Shown: positions 16,572 to 26,404, counted from the stretch's first letter. The stretch: 34,297 nucleotides of DNA from Photorhabdus namnaonensis (GCF_001684335.1 NZ_LOIC01000042.1:23248-57544); one strand, 5' to 3'. The notes: generated from the letters alone by a model not told the origin. Numbers and translations: made by a program.

Positions 16572-17566
16572 ACCAATTCCTCCGGCGCTTTAAAGCAAGC
16601 TCGTAAACGCCCGTTGCCAAATGTCTCTAACCCTGGTTCACAATCTACACAACGACCTACTGAAAACTGACAACGGGGCTGAAACGGACACCCTTTCGGC
16701 AATCGTAATAAGTTAGGCGGATTTCCGGGAATCGTCGTCAACGACGCTTCATCACCATCAAGACGTGGAACAGCATTAAGCAGGCCAATAGAATAAGGAT
16801 GAGTTGGTTGATAAAACACTTCACGAGCCGAGCCATATTCCATCGTTCTTCCCGCATACATCACCAACACTTTGTCACAAATACCGGCAACCACCCCCAA
16901 ATCGTGAGTAATCATAATAATCGCGGTATTAAACTCCCGTTTCAGCTCATTCAGTAAGGTCATAATCTGAGCCTGAACTGTGACATCAAGTGCGGTTGTC
17001 GGTTCGTCAGCAATCAACAATTTTGGTCGACATAACAACGCCATTGCGATCATCACACGCTGACGCATTCCACCAGAAAATTCATGCGGATACATTCGCA
17101 TTCGTTTAAGCGCTTCCGGCATTTTGACGGCATCCAGCATCCGAATCGATTCAAGGTATGCCTCACTTTTACTCATATGCTTATGCAACATCAATACTTC
17201 TGTTAATTGATCACCGATACGCATATAGGGATTGAGAGATGTCATTGGGTCCTGAAATATCATCGATATCTCTTCCGCTCTCATGCGGTTAAGCGCTTTC
17301 TCTTCAAGGTTAAGAATTTCCCTGCCATTAAAAATAGCGGAACCACCAATTCTGCCGTTTCTGGCCAAAAGCCCCATCAAAGCAAAGGCGGTTTGTGATT
17401 TACCAGAACCAGATTCACCCACAATTCCTAACGTTTCTCCTGCTCGTAAATCAAAATTTAGCTTGTTCACCGCTGTAACATCCCCGTCAGGGGTACTAAA
17501 AGTCACGTCCAACTCTTTAACAATTAACAACGGCTCAGAACTTTTCTGGTTTTTAACGCTGTCCAT
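16568..17566 (-). CDS. oppD: Oligopeptide ABC transporter ATP-binding subunit OppD
   Basis: Partner ATPase of OppF, 332 residues. Walker A GESGSGKS is at 50-57, Q-loop FQDP at 104-107, signature SGGMRQR at 164-170, Walker B LLIADE at 183-188, and the H-loop is MITHDLGVV. The C-terminal domain has the QPTHPYSIGLL motif and GCPFQPRCQFSVGRC...C, four cysteines placed as in OppD/DppD iron-sulfur binding proteins. AGGAGG precedes the start, nine bases after oppC, and the stop overlaps oppF, so the ATPases are made together. Confidence 0.97.
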   Translation of the reverse strand: MDSVKNQKSSEPLLIVKELDVTFSTPDGDVTAVNKLNFDLRAGETLGIVGESGSGKSQTAFALMGLLARNGRIGGSAIFNGREILNLEEKALNRMRAEEISMIFQDPMTSLNPYMRIGDQLTEVLMLHKHMSKSEAYLESIRMLDAVKMPEALKRMRMYPHEFSGGMRQRVMIAMALLCRPKLLIADEPTTALDVTVQAQIMTLLNELKREFNTAIIMITHDLGVVAGICDKVLVMYAGRTMEYGSAREVFYQPTHPYSIGLLNAVPRLDGDEASLTTIPGNPPNLLRLPKGCPFQPRCQFSVGRCVDCEPGLETFGNGRLRACFKAPEELV

Positions 17567-17575
17567 GTTACCTCC

Positions 17576-18484
17576 TTAACGATCTTTCGGATCGAGGGCA
17601 TCACGCAGGCCATCGCCGATAAAGTTAAAACAAAACAGTGTCACCACCAGAAAACCAGCAGGAAACAACAGCAACCACGGGGAAACTTCCATCGAATTCG
17701 CGCCATCACTTAACAATGCTCCCCAACTGCTTAATGGCTCTTGAGTCCCCAATCCCAGAAAGCTAAGAAATGATTCAAACAGAATCATGCTCGGCACTAA
17801 TAAAGACGCGTAAACCACCACCACGCCCAATACATTAGGGACAATATGGCGCAGCACAATATGACGGGTTGACACACCACACACCAGCGCCGCTTCAATA
17901 AACTCCTTACGTTTTAGGCTCAATGTCTGACCTCGGACAATACGCGCCATATCCAGCCATGACACCATACCGATGGCGACAAATATCAGAAAAATATTTT
18001 GTCCGAAAAAGGTCACCAGCAGGATCACAAAGAACATGAATGGAAATGAGTTCAAGATTTCCAGCAGACGCATCATTACTGAGTCTACTTTTCCACCCAA
18101 ATAGCCGGATAATGATCCATATAAGGTTCCGACGACTACCGCCACCAAAGCGGCTGCAATCCCAACCATCAACGAAATGCGTCCTCCAATAGCAACACGC
18201 ACCAGCAAATCACGTCCAGAAGAATCTGTACCAAAATAGTGACCTGACTCAGAATCAGGCGGCATCGACATCATGGCCCAGTCAGTATCGTCATAAGTGA
18301 ATTGAGCCAACATCGGCGCCAGGATCACAAACAAGGTAATCAAAGATAACAGACACAAACTGGCAATCGCTGCCCGGTTATGAATAAAACGGCGTCGTGC
18401 ATCCTGCCACAAACTACGCCCTTCGATTTCTAATTGCTCAGAGAAATTTTCCAGAGCTTCGCTGTTTTGTTTGTTAACTATCAT
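17576..18484 (-). CDS. oppC: Oligopeptide ABC transporter permease OppC
   Basis: 302-residue inner membrane permease, partner of OppB. The N-terminal cytoplasmic part (EGRSLWQDARRRFIHNRAAIASL) and first helix are typical of OppC/DppC. The periplasmic loop HYFGTDSSGRDLLVRVAIGGRISL is a diagnostic motif of the DppC/OppC group. The EAA loop that contacts the ATPases reads EAALVCGVSTRHIVLRHIVPNV. Five further transmembrane segments follow. It begins 14 bp after oppB. Confidence 0.97.
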   Translation of the reverse strand: MIVNKQNSEALENFSEQLEIEGRSLWQDARRRFIHNRAAIASLCLLSLITLFVILAPMLAQFTYDDTDWAMMSMPPDSESGHYFGTDSSGRDLLVRVAIGGRISLMVGIAAALVAVVVGTLYGSLSGYLGGKVDSVMMRLLEILNSFPFMFFVILLVTFFGQNIFLIFVAIGMVSWLDMARIVRGQTLSLKRKEFIEAALVCGVSTRHIVLRHIVPNVLGVVVVYASLLVPSMILFESFLSFLGLGTQEPLSSWGALLSDGANSMEVSPWLLLFPAGFLVVTLFCFNFIGDGLRDALDPKDR

Positions 18485-18498
18485 TGCGTGCTCCAGTC

Positions 18499-19419
18499 TT
18501 AATAACGAATTTTCGGATCGATAACAGCGTACAACACATCAACAATCGCATTGAAAAAAATAGTCAAGCTACCAACTAAAATAGTCAGACTTAACACTAA
18601 CGAATAGTCACGGTTTAATGCGCCATTAACAAACAATTGCCCTATTCCCGGCAACCCGAAGATCGTTTCAATCACCATCGAACCGGTAATAATGCCGACA
18701 AAAGCAGGCCCCATATAAGAGATAACCGGTAACAACGCGGGCTTTAAAGCATGGCGGAAAATGATGACACGTAATGGCAACCCCTTGGCACGCGCAGTAC
18801 GGATAAAGTTAGAGTGCAACACTTCTATCATCGAACTACGAGTAATACGGGAGATACTGGCGATATAGGCCAAAGAGAGTGCTACCATCGGTAAAATCAT
18901 ATATTTTGGCGCACCGCCATTCCAACCTCCTCCCGGCAACCATTTAAGATGAATAGCAAACCCCAGTACTAGCAACGGCGCCACGACAAAACCTGGGATA
19001 ACAACCCCCGTCATGGCGAATCCCATCACCGTATAATCCCACTTGGTATTTTGGTTAAGTGCGGCAATAACCCCGGCGCTGACCCCCAAGACAACCGCCA
19101 TGATAAATGCCGAAGCCCCTAATTTAGCCGATACTGGAAACGCTGTTGCGACGAGATCGTTAACCGAGTAGTCCTTATATTTAAAAGAAGGCCCGAAATC
19201 TCCTTTAGTGAGTTGAATTAAGTAATCAAAATATTGTTTATAAATTGGGTCATTCAAATGATATTTCGCTTCAATGTTTGCCATCACTTCTGGCGGCAGT
19301 TTTCGCTCACCGGTAAATGGGCTGCCTGGCGCCAATCGCATCATGAAAAACGAAATAGTGATAAGAATAAAAAGTGTCGGGATCGCCTCTAAACAACGGC
19401 GTAAAATAAACTTAATCAT
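18499..19419 (-). CDS. oppB: Oligopeptide ABC transporter permease OppB
   Basis: 306-residue inner membrane permease. The N terminus MIKFILRRCLEAIPTLFILITISFFMMRLAPGSPF is the typical first helix and loop of OppB/DppB. The EAA loop reads TARAKGLPLRVIIFRHALKPALLPV, and the C-terminal FGLPGIGQLFVNGALNRDYSLV is also conserved. Six transmembrane segments are visible. It lies 86 bp after oppA1, separated by a hairpin that may cut down read-through into the membrane and ATPase genes. Confidence 0.97.
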   Translation of the reverse strand: MIKFILRRCLEAIPTLFILITISFFMMRLAPGSPFTGERKLPPEVMANIEAKYHLNDPIYKQYFDYLIQLTKGDFGPSFKYKDYSVNDLVATAFPVSAKLGASAFIMAVVLGVSAGVIAALNQNTKWDYTVMGFAMTGVVIPGFVVAPLLVLGFAIHLKWLPGGGWNGGAPKYMILPMVALSLAYIASISRITRSSMIEVLHSNFIRTARAKGLPLRVIIFRHALKPALLPVISYMGPAFVGIITGSMVIETIFGLPGIGQLFVNGALNRDYSLVLSLTILVGSLTIFFNAIVDVLYAVIDPKIRY

Positions 19420-19472
19420 CGCCCGTTCCTATGTGTTGGCCCTTAACCCTGGCCTTAAAATAATTTGATACT

Positions 19473-19498
19473 AAAGCAGCCCCTTTCCGGGCTGCTTT
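19473..19498 (-). terminator. Intra-operon hairpin between oppA1 and oppB
   Basis: Perfect ten-bp stem AAAGCAGCCC/GGGCTGCTTT with a six-nt loop, 7 bp beyond the oppA1 stop. The following minus-strand bases TTTAGTATC have only a short T-run, so it looks like a partial terminator or an mRNA stabiliser that keeps binding protein in excess over the transporter. Confidence 0.7.
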
Positions 19499-19505
19499 AC
19501 AACGA

Positions 19506-21146
19506 TTAGTGTTTGATAATATAAAAATCTTTGGTGTGTAGATTATCCAAAGGATCTTTCCCTGTATAGCCACCAACATAGGGCTTCACTAACCGGGTAT
19601 TCACATAGTAATAGAGAGGGACAATAGCCGAATCTTTATCTAACTGCGCTTCTGCTTGCTGGTAAACAGCAGCACGTTCATCATCTGTCGCTACTTTCAG
19701 AGATTGTTTCATCAGTTTATCAAACTCATCACTCTTATAATGAGCCGTGTTATTACTACTGTAAGAAAGCATTGAATTCAGGAATGAAGAGGGTTCGTTA
19801 TAATCCGCACACCACCCCGCACGAGCTACGTCATAATTCCCCTGATGTCGAGTATCAAGGAAAGTTTTCCACTCTTGGTTTTCTAAGCGAACATCAGCAC
19901 CTAAATTTTTCTTCCAAATAGAAGCTACCGCGATGGCAATTTTTTTATGCAGATCAGAGGTGTTATAAAGCAAGTTAAATTTCAGTGGGTTATCTTTATT
20001 ATAACCTGCTTCAGCCAGTAATTTTTTGGCCTCCTGGTTGCGCTGTTCCTGACTCCAACCAGTAAACCACACCGGTTTCATCTCTTTCATACCATCGGTA
20101 ACCGGCGGTGTATAACCGGAAGCAGGGATATCACCCTGTGCTTTTACTTTATTGGCCACAATATCTCGATCCATAGCCAATTTCAGTGCAGTACGGACGC
20201 GGGGATCATTAAATGGGGGTTTTTCGTTATTAATTTCGTAGTAATACGTACATAAAATTGGGTTAATATGCAACTCGTTCGGGATCTCTTTTTTCAGTTT
20301 CTGGAATAGCTCAATCGGCAAATTGGTATAAGTCATATCAATTTCGCCACTGCGATAACGGTTTACATCCGTGACCTCTGACGAAATTGGCAGGAAAGTC
20401 ACCTGATCAATAACGGTATTTTTGTTATCCCAGTAGGTCGGGCTGCGTTCCATCACAATACGTTCGTTAACTACCCAATTTTTCAGTTTATAAGCCCCAT
20501 TACCGACAAAATTCTGTGGCTGAGTCCATTTTTCGCCATATTTTTCCACCGTGGCTTTATGCACCGGAGACATGGAAGAGTGAGCCAAAAGCCTTGATAA
20601 ATAAGGAACCGCTTCGCTCAATGTAAGCTGCAATGTATAGTCATCCAACGCCTTTACACCTAGAGTATCCGGTTTCTTTTTACCACTGATGATGTCATCA
20701 ATATTGGTGATATGAGCATACTGAAGAAAACTTGCATAGGGCGAAGCAGTATTAGGATCGGCCAGACGTTGCCAACTGTAAACAAAATCATGCGCCGTGA
20801 CAGGATCACCATTAGACCACTTAGAATCTTTACGCATATGGAATGTCCAGACGGTGAAGTCTTTACTCTCCCAACTGGCCGCAGAACCCGGTAAAATTTC
20901 ACCATTCGGACCCACGATGACAATACCTTCAAACAAATCCCTGGCCAAATGTGCTTCTGGTACTCCTTCAATCTTATGCGGGTCTAACGATTGCGGCTCA
21001 GAGGCGTTATTACGAACTAAAACCTGTTTATCAGCTAATTGAACGCCATCAGGCACTTTTGCAGCAAAGACCTGACTTGCCATTACCATACTCAGTGCAG
21101 CGCTGATGCTGACAGTAAGTAGTCTCTTTTTCGTTGTGTTTATCAT
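19506..21146 (-). CDS. oppA: Periplasmic oligopeptide-binding protein OppA (copy next to oppB)
   Basis: Binds peptides in the periplasm and delivers them to OppBCDF. 546 residues, SBP_bac_5 family. The signal peptide MINTTKKRLLTVSISAALSMVMASQVFA ends before AKVPDGVQLADKQ. Family segments are RNNASEPQSLDPHKIEGVPEAHLARDLFEGI, VTAHDFVYSWQRLADP and the WCADYNEPSSFLNS binding-site region. The mature protein is not a lipoprotein. It is strongly similar over its full length to the second copy just upstream, so two binding proteins with probably different peptide preference share one permease. Tandem oppA genes ahead of oppBCDF have been described in Xenorhabdus. Confidence 0.97.
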   Translation of the reverse strand: MINTTKKRLLTVSISAALSMVMASQVFAAKVPDGVQLADKQVLVRNNASEPQSLDPHKIEGVPEAHLARDLFEGIVIVGPNGEILPGSAASWESKDFTVWTFHMRKDSKWSNGDPVTAHDFVYSWQRLADPNTASPYASFLQYAHITNIDDIISGKKKPDTLGVKALDDYTLQLTLSEAVPYLSRLLAHSSMSPVHKATVEKYGEKWTQPQNFVGNGAYKLKNWVVNERIVMERSPTYWDNKNTVIDQVTFLPISSEVTDVNRYRSGEIDMTYTNLPIELFQKLKKEIPNELHINPILCTYYYEINNEKPPFNDPRVRTALKLAMDRDIVANKVKAQGDIPASGYTPPVTDGMKEMKPVWFTGWSQEQRNQEAKKLLAEAGYNKDNPLKFNLLYNTSDLHKKIAIAVASIWKKNLGADVRLENQEWKTFLDTRHQGNYDVARAGWCADYNEPSSFLNSMLSYSSNNTAHYKSDEFDKLMKQSLKVATDDERAAVYQQAEAQLDKDSAIVPLYYYVNTRLVKPYVGGYTGKDPLDNLHTKDFYIIKH

Positions 21147-21277
21147 CTTTCTCTACTCCAATTTTACATCGTCAAACTTTTTATCAGTCGACGGCCCTGA
21201 AATAAGGGGTGGATTACTACCCGCATACAAAAGGAACGATTTTGTTTGCAGGATCTCAGTAACTCTTTTGAATAAAG

Positions 21278-22927
21278 CTACTGTTTAATTTTTTTCATAT
21301 ACAGTCGCTTAATATCCATATAATCTAATGGGTCTTTCCCTGAAAACCCTCCCACTGATGGGCTAACAAGCCGTACACTCACCCGGTAATAAACGGGAAT
21401 CAGCACCGAGTCTTTATCCAGTTGAAACTCCGCTTGTTGGTATAATTTCTTACGCTCAATAGCGTCCTTAGCGATTAATGCCTGTTCCAGATAGCTATCA
21501 AAATTTTTATTCTGATAGAAAGCCGTGTTATTACTGCTGTCTGACAGCAACATGTTTAAAAACGCTGTAGGTTCATTGTAATCAGCACACCAGGTTGCTC
21601 TGGTCACCTCATAATTCCCTTGGTGGCGGCTTTCAAGAGAGGTTTTCCATTCCTGATTCTGCAAAATCACATCCGCTCCCAGATTCTTTTTCCACATGGA
21701 AGCGGCGGCGATGGCCTGCTGTTTATTTTGCTCAGAGGTGTTGTATAACAAGGTGAACTTCAATGGATTCGCCCGATTAAAACCAGCTTGCGCCAACAAT
21801 TCTCTCGCGCGTTTATTGCGCTGCTCCTGTGTCCAATTAGCCCATTCTGGCTTAACAAAATCGCCGCCGCCGATAAATATTGGCGTAAAACCATAAGCCG
21901 GTATTTGCCCCTGCCCCATAATTTTTCCGGCAATAATATCCCTGTCGAGACTTAACTTGACGGCTTCGCGGACTCTGACATCAGTAAACGGCGGTTTTTT
22001 ATTGTTAATTTCGTAATAAAACGTACAAAGATAAGGGCTGACGCGAACCTGATCAGGGAGCTCTTTTTTCATTTTCTGATACAAATTCGGTGGAATGGCG
22101 CTGTTGGTGATATTTATCTCTCCACTACGATAGCGGTTCACATCACTGGTTTCAGATTGAAGAGGTAAGAGAGTCGCTTGATCAATAACTGTTTTCGCAT
22201 TATCCCAATATCGCGGGTTGCGTTCGATCACTATCCGCTCATTGACCACCCACTCTTTCAACGAATACGCCCCATTACCGACATAATTTTCTGGCAGCGT
22301 CCATTTATTACCTAACTTTTCGACCACATCCTTTTTCACCGGTTTCATTGCCGTATGACTAAGCATACTGACGAAATAAGGCACGGGATGCGTCAGAGTC
22401 ACCTGTAAACGATGAGCATCCAGCGCTTTTACGCCCAACTGATCAGGAGATTTTTTACCTTTCAGAACATCACTAATATTTTCAACGTAAGCATATTGAA
22501 GATAGCTGGCGTAAGGCGAACCCACTTTTGGGTCAGCTAATCGTTGCCAGCTATAGACAAAATCGTGGGCAGTGACAGGCGTTCCATCACTCCATTTAGC
22601 ATTATCACGCAGATAAAAAGTCCATACCTTGTAATCCTGATTTTCCCAATGAGTCGCAACGCCTGGCACAACTTCGCCCTCAGAACCAGTCCTCACTAAC
22701 CCTTCCAAGAGATTAAGAATAATGTTGCTTTCTGGTACACCTTCGACTTTATGTGGATCAAGCGAGGCGACTTCTGCGCCATTATTAATAATAATCTGCT
22801 GCTTATCTTTATCCGCCAGTTTCACACCCTCTGGAAGTTCAGCGGCAGACGCGGCTGTAACAAGAAATGCCGATAATAAAAATATACAGCAAATAAACTT
22901 ATATAATTCTAATTGTTTGATCTTCAT
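21278..22927 (-). CDS. oppA2: Second oligopeptide-binding protein (OppA paralogue)
   Basis: 549 residues with signal peptide MKIKQLELYKFICCIFLLSAFLVTAASAA before ELPEGVKLADKD. The body follows OppA closely: VASLDPHKVEGVPESNIILNLLEGL, VTAHDFVYSWQRLADPKVGSPYASYLQYAYV, NRYRSGEI and TWCADYNEPTAFLN. It is the first gene of the operon, 131 bp before the neighbouring oppA, with no terminator I can see between them. Differences cluster in the middle lobe. Its substrate is not known; MppA-type murein peptide binding is possible but unproven. Numbering as copy 2 is arbitrary. Confidence 0.94.
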   Translation of the reverse strand: MKIKQLELYKFICCIFLLSAFLVTAASAAELPEGVKLADKDKQQIIINNGAEVASLDPHKVEGVPESNIILNLLEGLVRTGSEGEVVPGVATHWENQDYKVWTFYLRDNAKWSDGTPVTAHDFVYSWQRLADPKVGSPYASYLQYAYVENISDVLKGKKSPDQLGVKALDAHRLQVTLTHPVPYFVSMLSHTAMKPVKKDVVEKLGNKWTLPENYVGNGAYSLKEWVVNERIVIERNPRYWDNAKTVIDQATLLPLQSETSDVNRYRSGEINITNSAIPPNLYQKMKKELPDQVRVSPYLCTFYYEINNKKPPFTDVRVREAVKLSLDRDIIAGKIMGQGQIPAYGFTPIFIGGGDFVKPEWANWTQEQRNKRARELLAQAGFNRANPLKFTLLYNTSEQNKQQAIAAASMWKKNLGADVILQNQEWKTSLESRHQGNYEVTRATWCADYNEPTAFLNMLLSDSSNNTAFYQNKNFDSYLEQALIAKDAIERKKLYQQAEFQLDKDSVLIPVYYRVSVRLVSPSVGGFSGKDPLDYMDIKRLYMKKIKQ

Positions 22928-23482
22928 TTTTTACCTCCAGTTTGATGGACTTGTTCATTCCAGATATCCCATCAAGGCCGGTATCTTCACATTATTTAGC
23001 CCAAAGTAACGGATTAAATATTAAAGCGGACTTATCATATCAGTTGTTAAAATATCGCTCGCATATTGCAAAAACCATCCTTACAAACAACTTAGTTCGA
23101 CCTATTTACATTAATTGATAAAACAGACCAATAACTATTATAACTAACTGATATCTATGAAATTATCAATTTTAAACTTAACTAAAATAGTAAACAAAGC
23201 TAGACCAAAGATGAAAATAAACATAATTTTAACAAATTGCAATCAATGCAAATTAAAAACCTACATTCATCACAAAACAGTGGTGGAAGCAACCAGTTAC
23301 ACATTGAACTAGCAGGAAAGAATAATTTAGAAAAATATTGGGTTATTTGTATAAAATTCAGGGAGTACCGGTAAAAGAAGTGAGAAAAGCCTATGATATA
23401 AGCTTTATAATAAAAATGATAAGAATATTATAATTTGTAATTTCACAAGCAAGAAAACTTACACCTTTTATCGTAAATCATA
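22928..23482. other. Region upstream of the opp operon
   Basis: 555 bp, strongly AT-rich, between ychE and the first oppA copy, both on the minus strand. It must hold the opp promoter and leader. A TACCTCC complement gives the Shine-Dalgarno of the first binding protein. I see no gene, hairpin or repeat that stands out. Confidence 0.6.
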
Positions 23483-24127
23483 TCAAAGCAACCCTGGGAA
23501 TAGCGCTCTGATCCCTGTCACAATCAGTTCAATGCCCAAAGACATCAACAACAACCCCATAATTCGAGTGATAACGTTAATGCCTGTTTGCCCCAGATAT
23601 TTGACGACTAAAGGCGCAGATCGAAATAATAACCAGCAGCAAAAAGCAAACAATGCACTGGTAAGCGCCAACCCAAGAAAATTCTGCCATCCCTGATAAC
23701 GAGAACTCCAGACAATACAAGAACTGATTGCACCGGGGCCTGCCATTAGCGGCAATGCCAACGGCACAACACCAACACTTTCTCTAATGGCGGTTTCCGA
23801 CTTTTCCTGCTTATTCTGTTTGTCCTCTCCAAGCTTACCGTTAATCATCGACATCGCGATAGTCACCACCAAAATCCCGCCAGCAATACGAAAAGAGTCA
23901 ATGGAAATGCCAAACATACGTAGTATCGCATCACCTAACAGCAAAGCGGTCCATAAAATGATGGCAACAGAAGTATTGGCAACCAGGTTAGTTCTATTAC
24001 GAGCCGACTGGGCTTGATAGTGAGTCATACTGATAAAAACCGGCAAAATACCAACAGGATTGACCAGTGCAAACAACCCAACAAAAAACTTAATGTAACC
24101 AGAAAAATCCAGCAGTAAGTCACCCAC
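23483..24127 (-). CDS. ychE: MarC-family (UPF0056) inner membrane protein YchE
   Basis: 214 residues with six hydrophobic segments. The family motifs FFVGLFALVNPVGILPVFISMTHYQ near the N terminus and PLALPLMAGPGAISSCIV in the middle mark the MarC/YchE family, whose transport function is not known. The central hydrophilic loop (GKLGEDKQNKQEKSETA) is typical. In E. coli it lies between adhE and oppA; here adhE is reduced to a remnant on its far side. Confidence 0.94.
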   Translation of the reverse strand: MGDLLLDFSGYIKFFVGLFALVNPVGILPVFISMTHYQAQSARNRTNLVANTSVAIILWTALLLGDAILRMFGISIDSFRIAGGILVVTIAMSMINGKLGEDKQNKQEKSETAIRESVGVVPLALPLMAGPGAISSCIVWSSRYQGWQNFLGLALTSALFAFCCWLLFRSAPLVVKYLGQTGINVITRIMGLLLMSLGIELIVTGIRALFPGLL

Positions 24128-24434
24128 AAATAACCTCTACAAAGTTACGCTGTGTTATTAAAAACACTCTCATAATCGCTCAACCAAAAATCATAGAAAA
24201 CTTAATTTTTTCTTCACTTTATACTGGTAAAGTTCCATTTTCCATCGACCGCAACGCATTTTCCAATTTAAAATATCTTATATAACAAGTTGTTAACCCA
24301 ATATTTCCATTAGATTAAAAATTTAACCTTTTAGTTCTAATTTACACCCATCCAATAATAACTATCACCGACCTAAGCTGAAAGGAGTCAGCTTGAGGTT
24401 TATGTGATTAAGATCAATATATATTCAATACCAA
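24128..24434. other. Former adhE promoter/5' region, now non-coding
   Basis: 307 bp of AT-rich sequence between ychE and the adhE remnant. There is a short stem AAGCTG/CAGCTT around AAGGAG near 24375-24394. No coding sequence is recognisable; most of adhE should lie here or next to here if the locus were intact. Confidence 0.5.
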
Positions 24435-24545
24435 ATGGTAACTAACCCACGCTACCCACTAATTTCTGAGCTGAAACAATTGCTGGTGGATTCATACTAT
24501 GGACGAGAATTCACTGAAACCATCGCAGCAGAAGAAAGCCGATAA
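24435..24545 (+). pseudogene. adhE: adhE remnant: last codons of alcohol/acetaldehyde dehydrogenase
   Basis: Reads MVTNPRYPLISELKQLLVDS then YYGREFTETIAAEESR and a stop. NPRYPLISELKQ and LLDTYYGR are the C-terminal end of AdhE in enteric bacteria, at the expected place (ychE - adhE - tdk) and in the expected orientation. The other roughly 850 codons are missing. The first four codons, MVTN, also recall the AdhE N terminus (MAVTN), so a large internal deletion that joined the two ends is possible. The adhE-type terminator still follows. Loss of AdhE would remove fermentative ethanol formation by this route unless another copy exists. Confidence 0.8.
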
Positions 24546-24577
24546 GAACAAATTTATTAACTGATTGAATATCACTT

Positions 24578-24603
24578 AAGGGCGCTAATATCAGCGCCCT
24601 TTA
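24578..24603 (+). terminator. Terminator-like hairpin after the adhE remnant
   Basis: Nine-bp stem AAGGGCGCT/AGCGCCCTT with a six-nt loop, 33 bp beyond the remnant stop and followed by a short TTTAA. Probably the original adhE terminator. Confidence 0.7.
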
Positions 24604-24684
24604 ACTCACCGCTGTGCCTATTGTTAATACAAACTCGTAAACAGAGCATCCTGACTACTTCACAGAAAAGCTATCCATTACCCA

Positions 24685-25290
24685 TTACATGTTGCTTCTT
24701 TTGCTTTTCCTCACTTCACTGACAGCATCCATATAGTGCTTACGACAAACAGAAACATATTTTTCATTGCCGCCGATATCAACTTGTTCGCCATCATAAA
24801 TGACCACACCTTCGCTATCCAAACGTAATGTACGGTTTGCCTTGCGACCACAATGACAAATAGTTTTCAACTCAACTAACTTATCAGCCCACGCCAAAAG
24901 ATACTGGCTACCGCTAAAAAGCTCACCTCTAAAATCAGTTCTCAGCCCATAACAAAGAACCGGAATATCATCATAATCAGTTACCCTACATAGCTGTTCA
25001 ATCTGTGCTTTCGTGAGGAAATGGCACTCATCAATCAGCACACAATGCACTTTTGCCTGCTTATTTTCATTTCTGATCAACTCACCAATATCTGTTTGCT
25101 GACTAAACAGAAGTGCGTCAGAAGATAATCCAATCCGAGAATTGATTTTTCCCTTTTCAAACCGAGTGTCAATTTCTGCGGTAAACACCAGCGTTCTCAT
25201 CCCTCTCTCATTATAGTTATAAGAGGATTGCAACAGGGATGTCGATTTCCCAGCATTCATTGCGGAGTAATAAAAATAAAGTTGAGCCAT
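24685..25290 (-). CDS. tdk: Thymidine kinase
   Basis: Phosphorylates thymidine to dTMP with ATP in the cytoplasm. 201 residues; [31 protein letters not shown] holds the P-loop (MNAGKST, 11-17), LIDECHFL the Mg/catalytic Glu, [12 protein letters not shown] the thymidine-binding lasso side, and CHCGRKA with CRKHY the four zinc-binding residues. It is slightly shorter than the E. coli enzyme at the C terminus. It has its own promoter region opposite hns. Confidence 0.97.
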   Translation of the reverse strand: MAQLYFYYSAMNAGKSTSLLQSSYNYNERGMRTLVFTAEIDTRFEKGKINSRIGLSSDALLFSQQTDIGELIRNENKQAKVHCVLIDECHFLTKAQIEQLCRVTDYDDIPVLCYGLRTDFRGELFSGSQYLLAWADKLVELKTICHCGRKANRTLRLDSEGVVIYDGEQVDIGGNEKYVSVCRKHYMDAVSEVRKSKRSNM

Positions 25291-25935
25291 CAGCCCTACC
25301 CCTTAACAAAATTTATAAAGCCATATAGTCAGATGAGTTTACCATAAACTTTCGTCGTGATTATCCATCCCAGTAAGCTGTCCCGGTTGATATAGCGAAA
25401 TATTTAGCTTAGTGATGTCTTAATGATTCATGACCATCATCACACCAGCCAAGTAATAAAGCACATTTGAATGACAAATGCTCATGTTTAAATTAAGAAA
25501 TGAAAGCCGGACGGATTTGTTGCATATCGTATGCAAATTAATAATGTGCGTGATTGACTTCCAGAAAACGGTAACAGTAAATCGGCGATAACTCATGGAT
25601 TAGTCATAAGTTTTTTTTAACTTAGTATTATTCTGCTTTAGCAGGTATGATAAGAAACAGTTAAAATTACTTACCGATTTAGTATATACCTGGTTTATAA
25701 ATTAGAGAGATTATCATGTCCCCTCTTTGTTAAAGGTACCCTGAACATGTTATTGGGGAATGACAATCGAAATAGCTGTATAAAAAGCGCTATATAACTT
25801 TTGTAAAGAAATTACGTTTAAAAAAAAAGAGCCATTTTATCCGAATATGATAAATTGACTATTGCAGAAAATAAAATAGCATTCTATTATTATATCCACA
25901 TCAGCCATCATCATTAATAATTTGAGACCAGGACA
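25291..25935. other. Divergent tdk-hns intergenic region
   Basis: 645 bp, AT-rich, with the promoters of tdk and hns. A TTGACT (25855-25860) with TAGCAT 16 bp further on is a possible hns promoter, giving a leader of about 50 nt. A nine-A run precedes it. Such long curved AT-rich stretches upstream of hns fit autoregulation by H-NS, which is known for the gene. No small gene or RNA is recognisable. Confidence 0.55.
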
Positions 25936-26340
25936 ATGAGCGATTTAAAAACCCTAAATAACATCCGTACTTTACGAGCACAAGCAAGAGAATGCCAACT
26001 TGAGTTCTTGGATGAAATACTTGAAAAACTGACCGTCGTTGTTGAAGAACGCCGTGAAGAAGAAAGTCAGGTACAAGCTGAATTAGAGGAACGTACACGT
26101 AAATTGGAAGAAGTTCGTAAAATGATTCTTGACCAAGGAATTGATCCAAGCGAATTACTTCAGACAATGAGCGCCGGCAAATCTGCGGGTAAAACAAAAC
26201 GTCCTGCTCGTCCAGCAAAATACCAATATGTTGATACAAACGGTGAAACTAAAACTTGGACTGGCCAAGGCCGTACACCTGCTGTTATCAAAAAAGCAAT
26301 TGAAGATGAAGGAAGAACTCTGGAAAGCTTCTTACTCTAA
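25936..26340 (+). CDS. hns: Nucleoid protein H-NS
   Basis: 134-residue DNA-bridging protein that silences AT-rich and acquired genes. Residues 1-64 form the coiled-coil dimerisation domain ([16 protein letters not shown], then the Glu-rich [20 protein letters not shown]). A Lys/Ala/Gly linker follows at about 78-95 ([17 protein letters not shown]). The DNA-binding domain has [18 protein letters not shown] with the minor-groove hook QGR at 111-113. Gene position between tdk and galU agrees with E. coli hns, not with the paralogue stpA. AGGA lies six bases before the ATG, and a strong terminator follows. Confidence 0.96.
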   Translation: MSDLKTLNNIRTLRAQARECQLEFLDEILEKLTVVVEERREEESQVQAELEERTRKLEEVRKMILDQGIDPSELLQTMSAGKSAGKTKRPARPAKYQYVDTNGETKTWTGQGRTPAVIKKAIEDEGRTLESFLL

Positions 26341-26367
26341 TTCATTGTTTTTGAAGTTAATTTAATT

Positions 26368-26404
26368 AAAAACACCCTTTTAAAATAGAAGGGTGTTTTT
26401 ATTA
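26368..26404 (+). terminator. hns terminator
   Basis: Twelve-bp perfect stem AAAAACACCCTT/AAGGGTGTTTTT with a 9-nt loop and a T-run, 28 bp beyond the hns stop. Confidence 0.93.
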
